Of a DNA stretch of 64,000 bases, positions 53,819-64,000 are shown piece after piece. The notes under the pieces are model-generated. The model had not been told where the DNA came from. It made no database searches and saw nothing but the letters and a program-made list of their open reading frames with translations. The stretch is from Mixophyes australis (Eukaryota; Chordata; Amphibia; Anura; Limnodynastidae): NCBI GenBank assembly GCA_036250195.1, contig JAVHZZ010000005.1, positions 68,817,505 through 68,881,504 of the forward strand, read 5' to 3'. Each line of letters starts with the position of its first letter. Within the stretch, counting starts at the first letter, position 1. The position numbers were made by a program, and so were the translations under genes.

Positions 53819-54116
53819 CAGGGCCATCTATTCCATTGGGCACAATGGGCAGGTGCCCGGGGGGCCCACGGGCAAGGGGGCCCAATAGGCAGGGCTCTTA
53901 ATAAGAATAAATAATCCTGCAAAAGAAAAAACCTGCAAAAAAAACCTTCAAGGGTCACTGAGCAAGTACATCTATCTTTCTCTATCTCTATATATCTATA
54001 TCTATATCTATATCTGTATCTCTATACATCTTTATCTATATCTATATATCTATATATGTAGGGGCCCCGGTGCACTGCTTTGCCTGGGGGCCCATAATGT
54101 TGTTAAGATGGCCCTG
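53819..54116. mobile_element. 298-bp non-autonomous hAT with perfect TSD
   Basis: Inverted ends CAGGGCCATCTATTCCAT and CAGGGCCATCTTAACAAC, identical 8-bp TTGGTAAG on both sides (53811-53818, 54117-54124). The interior has GGGGGGCCC blocks near each end and a TATCTA-type microsatellite in the middle. Confidence 0.9.
53975..54058. repeat. (TATCTA)n microsatellite
   Basis: Imperfect TATCTATATCTA run inside the 298-bp hAT element. Confidence 0.85.
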
Positions 54117-54124
54117 TTGGTAAG

Positions 54125-54552
54125 GTTGTATTTGGATGTGACTGGATGCTAGAATGCTTCAAATTTATATTGTGCTTATCAATACTGACCCAGCATTCTA
54201 TATACAAAAATACAGCACTCCTACAGTTCCATTTTTCAGTCCATGATAGCTGCAAACACATACAGTATGTGATCAAAGTAATTTTACTGAGCCATTCCGT
54301 CTAAATTGCGGCCTAATTTAGAAGGAGATAGAAAATAAATTTGACCGATTCAGCTTTATAAAAAAGTTAAAGAGCCTGCCATATTTTTTGGGATAATATA
54401 GTCATCTCATCAAGATGTATACTATGAAACTAATCTTTTACCCTTACCTATTTTACATTTTGTAATGTAAATGTGTTGATGGTATTATATGATTAATTCA
54501 AAAATCATCATCTACAATTAATTTGAATTCATCATATAACAATAGAAATATC
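54125..54552. other. No recognised feature
   Basis: AT-rich; nothing seen. Confidence 0.45.
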
Positions 54553-55292
54553 AGGTCTGATATATTAAGGCACACATACTGAGTGCAATGTGTAAATTGC
54601 ATGTAAATTGGGTATACATACGCCCGCGTTCAACAAGGAACAGATGCGAAGATACTTGTGGTGATGAATGCGGGTGTAGGTCTGCTCTGCTCTACTAGAC
54701 AAGACACTAAAGGATACGTCCAATACATATGTGGAATATAAAATCGCAAAAGAACACAGAGAAAAAAAACTATTCAACTAATGTCACCTGTTAATAATAT
54801 AGGCATTACTGATAAAACATTAAAAAATAAAAGTGGTTTTTATTATTTTTTTCCCCATGAAATACATTTATTAGTATGTTATGAATGTTCTCTGTACGTA
54901 AAATACATTTTTACTGTTGCTCCTGATCACAAACACATGTAATATCATGCATACACAGCCTTCATCACTAGTAATCCCCACTTAGACCTGTAGTTGGAGC
55001 AAGAGATATGGCTGAAAATCAAGTACCTGGAAGATGCCCAGAACTTGAATCGGATGCTGCTGTGTACATTTGAGATTGACATGCCCTTATGGTACATTGG
55101 CAACGGGCAAAGGCCCCTTCCAGACCCTGTTCCCTCCCTGAAATTGTAGGCTGTTATAAGTGTCCTTTGCACTGAAAGATGAATTGAACGTGGCTGTGTT
55201 CTGTGGCATATGGTCTGGTTCTGGGCATGCAGAGTGATTTTGCAGATTATACATACGCAATCACAGTTTACGTCTCTTAATGAACCTGACCT
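54553..55292. mobile_element. ~740-bp DNA element (AGGTCTGATATATTAAGG ends)
   Basis: Left AGGTCTGATATATTAAGG and right reversed AGGTCAGGTTCATTAAGAG form imperfect inverted ends; ATC lies just outside both. No transposase seen. Confidence 0.55.
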
Positions 55293-55787
55293 ATCATGTT
55301 TATTCTAAAATATTCTAATAACTACATATCAAAAGATCATTTGAATTGTTACAATTCATTATTGGCAAATTAATTATCTATCATAATTGAATAGGGAGTC
55401 TATGCTTGTACTATTTCTATATCCACAACCTAATGATGGTTTTAATTGATTGAGACACTCAATCAGATAAATGAACAGTGGTAGAATATTTTTTTTTTTT
55501 TCATTTCTCAAGATTTTTCCATTGGGTGCTCATACAATTTTTGATTTTAATGGCTAATTAGGTCATTTTTAAATCTAGTTGGAGCTGTCAACCCAAGTAA
55601 ATAGAGCAGGCAGCATCCAAATGATGATCCTGCCACTCATCCATATATTAATGCCAGGTACGAGATGGGGTGAACATATTTGACCTCAGCTTATTGGCCG
55701 CTCAAGAGCAAATATCCACAATAAATTTATGTCCAAGTGTTGCTAGAAGTATAATTGTTAGCACCAGTTGAAGACTGCAGTGACAGT
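55293..55787. other. No recognised feature
   Basis: AT-rich. The phrase GCAGGCAGCATCCAAATGAT at 55608 weakly resembles GCAGACAGCATCCAAAATAT at 57138, possibly shared by an old repeat. Confidence 0.35.
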
Positions 55788-56035
55788 TATTATTTATATT
55801 ATTATTATTATTTATATATTTACAAGGCGCCACAGGTTCCATACACCGGGTACAGAAGCAAGTAACAAATAAATGAGGTAATACACATAAGTAGCACAGA
55901 TGAGTGTGAGTAATGTTATGTGGACTCACACAGAGTGCAGCAAAATTCATGACAGGACGTACATGGTAGTCAGACAGTGGACAGACATGGGACAATAGGT
56001 AGAGAGGAGCGTGCCCATGAGAGCTTACATTCTAC
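55788..56035 (-). mobile_element. LINE 3' end, antisense
   Basis: Minus strand: ATGTAAGCTCTCATGGGCAC, CCTGTGGCGCCTTGTAAATA and an ATT-repeat end. Tail type shared with 7385 and 38108. Confidence 0.6.
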
Positions 56036-56352
56036 AGCTATTATCGTCTGTAAACTTTTGTCCTTGAAAAGATCAGGCTTTCATGGCCTAAATTTGTATC
56101 TAGCTGCAGAACCAGCTGCAAAGTACCACAGTGCCTCTTTAACTTTGCTGGGACCGAATTGCTCACCTCACCAGCAAATATAGAGTGGCAATCTCAGAAA
56201 AGAGCCTCTTTTATCACACTTTCTTATGAATTGCCTTTTGACATCTTTATGCAATGAAAGAGTGGTGGGAAAAATTTAGAAAATGTCTCCAAATGCTTCT
56301 ACTATATGTATCCTATGGGAGGTACCAAGGCGCATTCAATTTTGTTAGCGAT

Positions 56353-56706
56353 GGGCAGCACGGTGGCTCAGTGTTTAGCACTTCTGCTTCACAGCACTGG
56401 GGTCATGAGTTCAATTCCCGACCATGGCCTTATCTGTGAGGAGTTTGTATGTTCTCCCTGTTTTTGCGTGGGTTTCCTCCGGGTGCTCCGGTTTCACCCC
56501 ACACTCCAAAAACATACTGGTAGGTTAATTGGCTGCTAACAATATTGACCCTAGTCTGTGTGTTTCTGTGTGTGTGTTAGGGAATTTAGACTGTAAGCTC
56601 CAATGGGGCAGGGACTGATGTGAATGAGTTCTCTGCACAGCGCTGCAGATTTAGTGGTGCTATATAAATACATGGTGATGATGATGATGATGATGATAAT
56701 GATGAT
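56353..56706 (+). mobile_element. tRNA/L2 composite SINE, complete
   Basis: The best copy: head GGGCAGCACGGTGGCTCAGT (box A), GAGTTCAATTCCCGACC (box B), full central block with GGGTTTCCTCCGGGTGCTCC, L2-type end TTTAGACTGTAAGCTCCAAT, and (GAT)n with one GATAAT. Two overlapping chance frames fall on it. Confidence 0.9.
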
Positions 56707-58324
56707 CTAGGATGCTGTGTTTATTTGACCCATCGGGTTTAGCACTTATATAGTTTCATCTTAGAGTTTGGGTCCTGATACTAACTACTGAAAAAGTATA
56801 CAGTAAATGTATTGTGGAAAAAATAGTTGTTTAGTTAAAACTCTTGTATGTTGGTCTTGTGGTAACCTACCTGTGGTAACCTACCTGATCCTGCAGCTTT
56901 GTGTGTTATTATGTAATATCAGTTGTCCTTGTAAGTATGCAAATATCTTAAATGTGTGGTACTTTCTTGAGTATATTTGTTCAGTTTGTGGGGATGTATC
57001 TGCAGGGTTGTGTGATATTTTCTTCATTGTGGTTATACATTGGGCTGTATAGTGAGTGCTGATGTATTTTCCATGTAGAGGGTTTCAGCTGGTTCAGGCA
57101 GTGTAAACTTAGTTGGTGACTGAACAAGAGTAAGTAAAGCAGACAGCATCCAAAATATACTACCCACCCTCCTGATCACAGGTAAAAGTAACAATGGGTA
57201 ATGGGTCCTAAGAACCCACATGTTCAGTCCCCATAACTGATTACATACTTTAATTAGCTTTAGAAAGCGCTACTTACATAAGATTTTTGACCCAATGGTT
57301 AAGGGGCCTAATGAATTGAACATTTTAAAGGCACAATTTCCATTTATTGGGCTTGAGATTAGAGCCTCCAACATATGGTTAGGACTATTTATTTTATTGT
57401 GCCCATCCCCATAGCACTACAGGAGCAGCTGTGCTTCTCCCCAAAGAACCACGGGAGGAGATTATTTCCTAACTAGTCCTACATCATGACATGGCTACCA
57501 GCACAAGTCCAGTGGCTAATTTGCAATTCATTATTTATTTTGTCTTTCAATGGTTACTAGCGCATATTTATTTGCAACCTCAGTCATCTCTAATTGGCAC
57601 CACTTTTAAACTGCTGACCTCAAGGACCTTGCAATTTAGCAAACTACCCCAGTGAACAGTGGGAATCAGTGGCAAGTAGAAATAGCAGATCTGGAACAGT
57701 CATTTTCATTGTAAAAAAATAAATTACAATGAAAATCTGCTAAATGTTTTCATGTTTTTTGTTTGTCATAGAATGTGCTGTTCAAAATGGCATTTTAAAC
57801 ACATTTTAGTTTCATTTTGCAACTTGGTTCAATACCGGAAATGCTATAAAAAATATTATCTACATCAAATTATTTTGTTCATCATTACTAAAACAGTACT
57901 AATAGTTACTTAGGTGGTAGCACGCAATACTTTTACAGAAAAAGTCATGATGATCCTAGCAAAATGGCAGTCTAAGCAATAATACCATAGAGGTTTCTAA
58001 TAGCGTTATGGCGTTATTGGTGTGCAGAACAAAGAGATGACTTTGCCAAATATCACAGTATGGCAAAGATTAATATATAAACCTAGAGATGAAAAAACTG
58101 AGTTGCTCAAAAGTCTGCTATTATATACCACTGATTTTCCCACCTTTTCTTATTTGCATTTCATATTTGCAATATGAAAGAAACAATGCAGAGAGGATAT
58201 ATACAAGCTTGTGGAAAATAATAATTGTAAAATAATTTAAAAATTTAAAAAAACATGATTGGACACACATAGAACTCATTGTATGGGGCAGAATCAATTC
58301 CCTGTGTTGTTCCTTAGAACAACG
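56707..58324. other. No recognised feature
   Basis: AT-rich, with a small direct duplication GTGGTAACCTACCTG at 56860-56890. Confidence 0.4.
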
Positions 58325-58455
58325 TGGGGCGCGTAATAATACCGTTACTATGGTAATTTTAACAAACATTTTTGCTTGCGGCTCACACAGTTACGAGCAA
58401 AAATCAGTGTTGAAATTCCCGTAGTAACATTAATTGTGCACAGCCTGCGTTGTTC
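58325..58455. mobile_element. Partial MITE related to 34543-34768
   Basis: GCGTAATAATACCGTTACTA, TTTTTGCTTGCGGCTCACAC and its reversed partner match the interior of the Harbinger-like MITE; terminal G-runs are absent. Confidence 0.55.
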
Positions 58456-61446
58456 TGAATTTGTTCCTATAAGCACAATACAAATATAATGAAATTATAA
58501 CCTTTTCACTATTTAACATACACTAGCTACAATGGTTTCTTTTCTTTCTTTTCTCTTGTCTATATATTTATTTAACATTTGTTTAACATTACTTTGATGA
58601 TTTGCCAGACCAACAATTGCTAATATCACAAGAACTAGAATCTGCTCTTCTTTGATATGTTTGTTAATTGGGCAGTTTTTTATTGTTGTATTTTGTTGTG
58701 CATTTTGAGTTTACTTTTGAAGTGCATATTTTATAAACTGTTGCATAGCATGACATGATGAAGACATAGATGATGACAATGTTATTGATGATTATGAAGA
58801 TAAGTGATATTACTACTATTAACCTTTTAATCTATTAATTATCTCCTCTCAAAGTTACTAGATTGAAAAAAGAAATGAGAATGTTAAAGCCAGCATTAAC
58901 CTCAGTCTACGGTAGTTTGCCATTCAGTGGACCTCATATATGATGTACTAAATTGTTGTGATGCAGGGTAAATTCTTTCTGGTGTTACTGTACAGGAGGG
59001 GCTAGTATATGCACTGGGCTAAAGGATAATGTATATACAAACTGGGTGCATGCGATGTGAGTTTGGTGTGCCTAAAGGGGTGGCTCTGTGTGGTTGAAGT
59101 GCTCCATATGACTGCATACCATTTATATCTCCACCATGTGCGTTTAGTGCATTTACCCATCACCCAATTTTTACCATATTCAATGACAAACACATACTTT
59201 ACACACTTATAATAAAAACGCTCCTTCCTGCATATTCACAAATCTAGCAGAGATTACTTTGGTTAAAACACTGCAGTGAAATATCATTGCCCCAGCAAAC
59301 CTTTATGTGTAATCCCATGGACAGATGTAACCATAACTCTATGAACATTTATTTACACCTAATTGTCTGAATAAAATAAATGTATATTATATCGTACTGT
59401 ATCACATAAATTGATTTTTTTTACTTAACCTTACTTGTTCGAAAATGTCTGTCCTGATTTTTATTAATTTAATTTAAATGTATTGGAATCAGTCCAGTTA
59501 CAACAAACCTCATCATATTGTCATCACAGTTCATTCTGTTTTCATTTGTTCCAATTGGCAGCAAGCATTATTAATGAACCAATAAGCATTTACCAAACAC
59601 TTTATCACTACAGGAAGAGGGTGTCAGGGCACAATTTCCATTAAAATGTCTACAAATAAAATTCATTTGTAATTACATAGTAAGTAAACTTGTGTAGTTT
59701 ATTTGGCAAATGTGTATTTCTATGCATGAATGAGACTTGCCCTATTGGTTGTTTAATCAAACAACAACAGCAATAACAAAATTTTAGCAAAGCATTGTTC
59801 AGCAATAACAACAACAGATTTTAGCAATAACACAATTATTTAATATAGTTACTCCAGAAAAGGCAATTGACTCCAGACCAGACAAAGTACAAAAATAGTT
59901 ATATTAAACCATAGTGTTATTCCTCAATTAAAATCAGTTGTTTTAATACTTAAAAATGCTTTTCTCAAACAAATGTCTAATTTCTAACAAAGTAACCAAC
60001 GTGGCAAATCTCATTCATATATACAAATGCAAATTTGCTACATAAACTATGCATGTTTACTATTATGTAATTACAAATACATGTTATTTATATATTTTTT
60101 CTTTATGGAAATTGCAATTGTGCTGTCACATCCTCTTCATGAATGGATAAATAATTGGAAAATGCTTATTGGTTTATTACTAATGCCTGTTAGGAAATGT
60201 GCAACAGATGAGCACAGAATGAACTTAGTTTACAGTATCATGAGATATATTTTAACTTTACTGATTCTAAGAAATTTAAATCCAATAAAATAGTGAGGAC
60301 AGACCTTTTTTAAAGATAAAATTGAGTGAAGAAATCTGTATAAGTGATGTATTAAGAAGTAGTATACATTTCTTTTCTTAAGATAATTAGGTGTAAATGA
60401 ATGTTCATAGTGTGATGGTTACATCTATCCATGAGATTGAATGCAAAGGTTTGCTGGGACAATGATATTTCACTGCAGTTCTAACAGTTTTATCTACTGT
60501 AATCTCTGCTTAATTCGTGAAAACGCAGGAAGAGCCTATTTTTAAACTGACAGTTTTAGGCTAATTAAAAGGAAGAATGGTTTCATATTACAGGAAAGAA
60601 CTGTAAATGGTAATATCTGAAGCTCTTAATGAATGTCTGATTTATGACCAAGCAACCTTTTCAAAGGTTAGCATAGGATTTTCATTTTAGAGTAAATACT
60701 TTTTAAATTATTATGTTTGAAAATGACCCCCTCCTAGCAAATTACTGGATTGGCTTTCAGAGAAACAAGATATGGGACAGACAAGATGCAATTATATTGT
60801 TATATTCATCACCAATATGATCAGAAAGAATGCAAGTAAACCACGATGTAAGGATGTTTTAGCTAAAATGTAGAGATGATCAAAGTTTTCAAAACTGTTC
60901 TGTAGAATGTTTGCCTCATTCCATATTTAGCTATTTCACACAATTCTTTGGCAGAATTTGTCCTTAAGTGTTACCAGTACTACTCTACCATACAGTAAAA
61001 GAAATTAAATAACAATAGAAATGGTTCCATACCATAATACAGCTTACATTTTTGAAACTGGAGAGATGGATTGGGAATAAGGTATTTGTTCCATTTTAAC
61101 TAGACTAAATCTGAGACCAGGACATTCAAGTTGAAATAAAAAAGATAGAAAATAATAAAAATGTTATACATACTGTACATTTTAAAGATACCACCGATGC
61201 TGAATAACATCATAACCAATAATACATAAAATCATGTCGGGAGATCATCAGTTTCATATGCAATTAATGCAATGGGCAAGACAGACAAGCTCCTGTAATG
61301 AAATAACAGTCCTGGATCAATTTAAATAGATATAATTACATATACACAGTTTTTTGCAGTGCATTTTTAATTCATGTGAAAATGCAACTAAAAATGCAAA
61401 TAAATTGCATTGCCTTAAATATATGTGTCTATAGTGTGTGTCTATA
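58456..61446. other. No recognised feature
   Basis: About 3 kb of unique-looking AT-rich sequence. An 88-residue open stretch at 60027-60293 does not resemble a known protein. Confidence 0.45.
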
Positions 61447-61561
61447 TTAGGGAATTTAGACTGTAAGCTCCAATGGGGCAGGGACTGATGTGAATGATTT
61501 CTCTGTACAGCACTGCGGAATTAGTGGCGCTATATAAATAAATGATGATGATGATGATGAT
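61447..61561 (+). mobile_element. L2-type SINE tail fragment
   Basis: GGGAATTTAGACTGTAAGCT through TATATAAATAAATG and (GAT)n; head and centre absent. Confidence 0.85.
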
Positions 61562-61571
61562 ATATGTTCTA

Positions 61572-63960
61572 CTAGCTGAGGTACCCGGCGTTGCCCGGGT
61601 TTAAATCTTCAAGTTATTAAGTTATGAATGAGATGGATGTAATTGTCAACCTTTTAAAAACAATTAGCAGCTTAGCAGCTCTTCTAACACATCCATGGGG
61701 TGACTGTCCAGTGTTGTTTTTGTTTTTATATTAAATGTCATACAAACCCATCCAGTGGAAGGCCCAAAACAGGCACCCCGGGTCAAAATCCTGCCCAGCG
61801 TACACCAAAGGGAGGTCCAACCGGGACCCAAAGCCCCCTAAAACCTGGCCAGGATCCAACTGGACCAACTCGCATTGGATTCATCCCAATCAGTACAGGG
61901 GTGTCTGAATGCAGGCTCAGAACAGGCTCCCAGGTCAAAGTTCTACCCAGCGCACACCAACGTGAGGTCCGTCCGGGACCCTAACCCCACTAAAATCTAG
62001 CCAGGATCCAACTGGACCACCTCACATTGGTTTCATCCCAATCAATGCAGGGGTGTTGCCCAGCTCACACCAACGGAAGGCCCAACCGGAACTTCAATCC
62101 CTATTATGTCTTCTGGGATCCAATGGTAGCAGTCTGTGAAGTTTTTGTCCATTTCCATCCAATGGAAGCCACAGAATAGGCTCCCTGAGTCAAAGTTGTG
62201 GCCAGCGTACCCCAACGGGGGGTCCGACCGCTACAATAACCCACCTAAAACCTGGCCAGGATCCAACTGGACCAACTCACGTTGTATTCATCCCAATCAG
62301 TACAGGGGTGTCTGAATGCAGGCTCAGAACAGGCACCCAGGTCAAAGTTCTGCCCAGCGTACACCAATGTGAGGTCCGACGACAAACTAACCCCCCTAAA
62401 ATCTAGGCAGGATCCAACTGGACCACCTCACATTGGTTTCATCCCAATCAATGCAGGGGTGTTGCCCAGCGCACACCAACGAAAGGCCCTACCGGGACAA
62501 TAACCCCCCTGAAGCCTGGCCAGGATCCCACTGACCAACTCACGTTGGATTCATCCCAATCAGTACAGGGCTGTCTGAATGCAGGCTCAGAACAGGCTCC
62601 CAGGTCAAAGTTCTACCCAGCGCACACCAACGTGAGGTCCGTCCGGGACCCTAACCCCACTAAAATCTAGCCAGGATCCAACTGGACCACCTCACATTGG
62701 TTTCATCCCAATCAATGCAGGGGTGTTGCCCAGCTCACACCAACGGAAGGCCCAACCGGAACTTCAATCCCTATTATGTCTTCTGGGATCCAATGGTAGC
62801 AGTCTGTGAAGTTTTTGTCCATTTCCATCCAATGGAAGCCACAGAATAGGCTCCCTGAGTCAAAGTTGTGGCCAGCGTACCCCAACGGGGGGTCCGACCG
62901 CTACAATAACCCACCTAAAACCTGGCCAGGATCCAACTGGACCAACTCACGTTGTATTCATCCCAATCAGTACAGGGGTGTCTGAATGCAGGCTCAGAAC
63001 AGGCACCCAGGTCAAAGTTCTGCCCAGCGTACACCAATGTGAGGTCCGACGACAAACTAACCCCCCTAAAATCTAGGCAGGATCCAACTGGACCACCTCA
63101 CATTGGTTTCATCCCAATCAATGCAGGGGTGTTGCCCAGCGCACACCAACGGAAGGCCCTACCGGGACAATAACCCCCCTGAAGCCTGGCCAGGATCCCA
63201 CTGACCAACTCACGTTGGATTCATCCCAATCAGTACAGGGCTGTCTGAATGCAGGCTCAGAACAGGCTCCCAGGTCAAAGTTCTACCCAGCGTACATCAA
63301 CATGAGGTCCGACCGGGACCCTAACCCCACTAAAATCTAGCCCAACCGGAACTTTATTCCCTATTATGTCGTCTGGGATCCAATGGTACCAGTCTGTGAA
63401 GTTTTTGTCCATTTCCATCCAATGGAAGCCTCAGAATAGGCTCCCTGAGTCAAAGTTCTGGCCAGCGTACCCCAACGGGCGGTCCGACAGGGACGCTAAC
63501 CCACCTAAAACCTGGCCAGGATCCAACTGGACCAACTCGCGTTGGATTCATCCAAATCAGTACAGGGGTGTCTGAATACAGGCTCAGAACAGGCACCCAG
63601 GTCAAAGTTCTGCCCAGCGTACACCAATGTGAGGTCCGACCGACAACCTAACATCCCTAAAATCTAGCCAGGATCCAACTGGACCACCTCACGTTGGTTT
63701 CATCCCAATCAGTGCAGGGGTGTTGCCCAGCACACACCAATGGAAGGCCCGACCGGGACAATAACCCCCCTGAACCCTGGCCAGGATCCAACTGGACCAA
63801 CTTGCATTGGTTTTATACCAATCAGTGCTTGGGTGTCTGAATGCAGGAATCAGAACAGGTTCCCTGCCCAGCATACACCAATGGGAGGTCCAGCCTGGAC
63901 CCTAACCACCCTAGAACCTGACCAGCATCCAGAGAGGTCAAACAAGCTGGGTCGGTAACA
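61572..63960 (+). repeat. Complex tandem array with 670-bp higher-order unit
   Basis: After a CGGCGTTGCCCGGG palindrome (61587-61600), the DNA is made of related modules of about 105-150 bp. Each has CCAGGATCCAACTGGACCA, CATCCCAATCAGTRCAGGG and CCCAGCGYACACCAAYG. Modules are grouped so that 61916-62585 and 62586-63255 are near-identical 670-bp copies. The open frames 62282-62503 and 62952-63173 are identical for that reason and are not genes. Confidence 0.85.
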
Positions 63961-64000
63961 GTCTGGAGCAACAATGCACAAGGGACAATATAAAACAGAA

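Noticed and set aside
60027..60293. 88-residue open frame with hydrophobic start
   Set aside because: No matching family known to me, no promoter or splice context, and AT-rich codons typical of chance.
61750..63950. Regular repeats considered as a CRISPR-like array
   Set aside because: Modules are 105-150 bp, adjacent and all related, with no constant short repeat and unique spacers; the sequence is eukaryotic.
61700..63958. Several open frames including two identical 73-residue ones
   Set aside because: They repeat because the DNA repeats (670-bp unit). No protein family is recognisable and frames are short.
1..64000. tRNA genes suggested by box A/box B motifs
   Set aside because: The only such motifs are the heads of SINEs (39076, 56353, and partly 32603), which lack full cloverleaf pairing.

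Overview
The window is AT-rich, gene-poor vertebrate DNA, most likely from a large-genome amphibian and probably a frog. That call rests on the repeat mixture: tRNA-headed SINEs with an L2-type tail ending in GATGAT repeats, CR1/L2 LINE pieces, Tc1, Harbinger-like and many hAT elements, Ty1/copia and Ty3/gypsy relics, and a Penelope-like hammerhead-type motif. I see no intact host gene. Every recognisable coding stretch is a transposon relic, with one exception: an intron-less, broken copy of NSMCE2 (the SMC5/6-complex SUMO ligase).

Layout. 1-1837: 5' part of a ZBED-type hAT transposon (copy A), minus strand. 1851-5708: Ty1/copia element, minus strand, with both LTRs, a polypurine tract and a copia-style half-tRNA primer site. 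5.7-12.8 kb: mostly featureless, with a LINE tail and a ~100-bp tandem array. 12.8-17.8 kb: gypsy-type LTR debris, then a ~42-bp satellite interrupted by an LTR-like segment that itself holds a 300-bp MITE and a 1,983-bp non-autonomous hAT with a perfect 8-bp target duplication. 19.05-20.36 kb: degenerate Tc1 element. 21.1-21.9 kb: second Tc1-like relic split by a MITE. 22.05-25.7 kb: the fullest ZBED-hAT copy (B).

27.6-34.25 kb: a Ty3/gypsy relic, plus strand, whose gag is split by a third ZBED-hAT copy (C, about 28.4-31.74 kb). Copy C carries the NSMCE2 fragment between two copies of its own 3' region and has an internally inverted segment flanked by ~180-bp inverted repeats. 34.5 kb: a Harbinger-like MITE with TTA duplications. 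34.8-35.7 kb: CR1/L2 LINE pieces. 36.05-37.94 kb: a very large inverted repeat (638/673-bp arms) whose loop has a hammerhead-like motif. 41.1-43.8 kb: a hAT-like element built round a 1.4-kb GA-rich minisatellite. 46-56.7 kb: MITEs, LINE pieces, two more hAT-like elements and a SINE. 61.6-64 kb: complex tandem array with a recent 670-bp duplication.

The elements form layers of nested insertions rather than an operon or pathway. Main themes: (1) a ZBED-hAT family in three differently rearranged copies, one with a captured host cDNA; (2) several short hAT-like elements that each carry simple or minisatellite arrays; (3) hairpin-forming DNA at several scales. All family calls come from reading the sequence by eye, with no database search.
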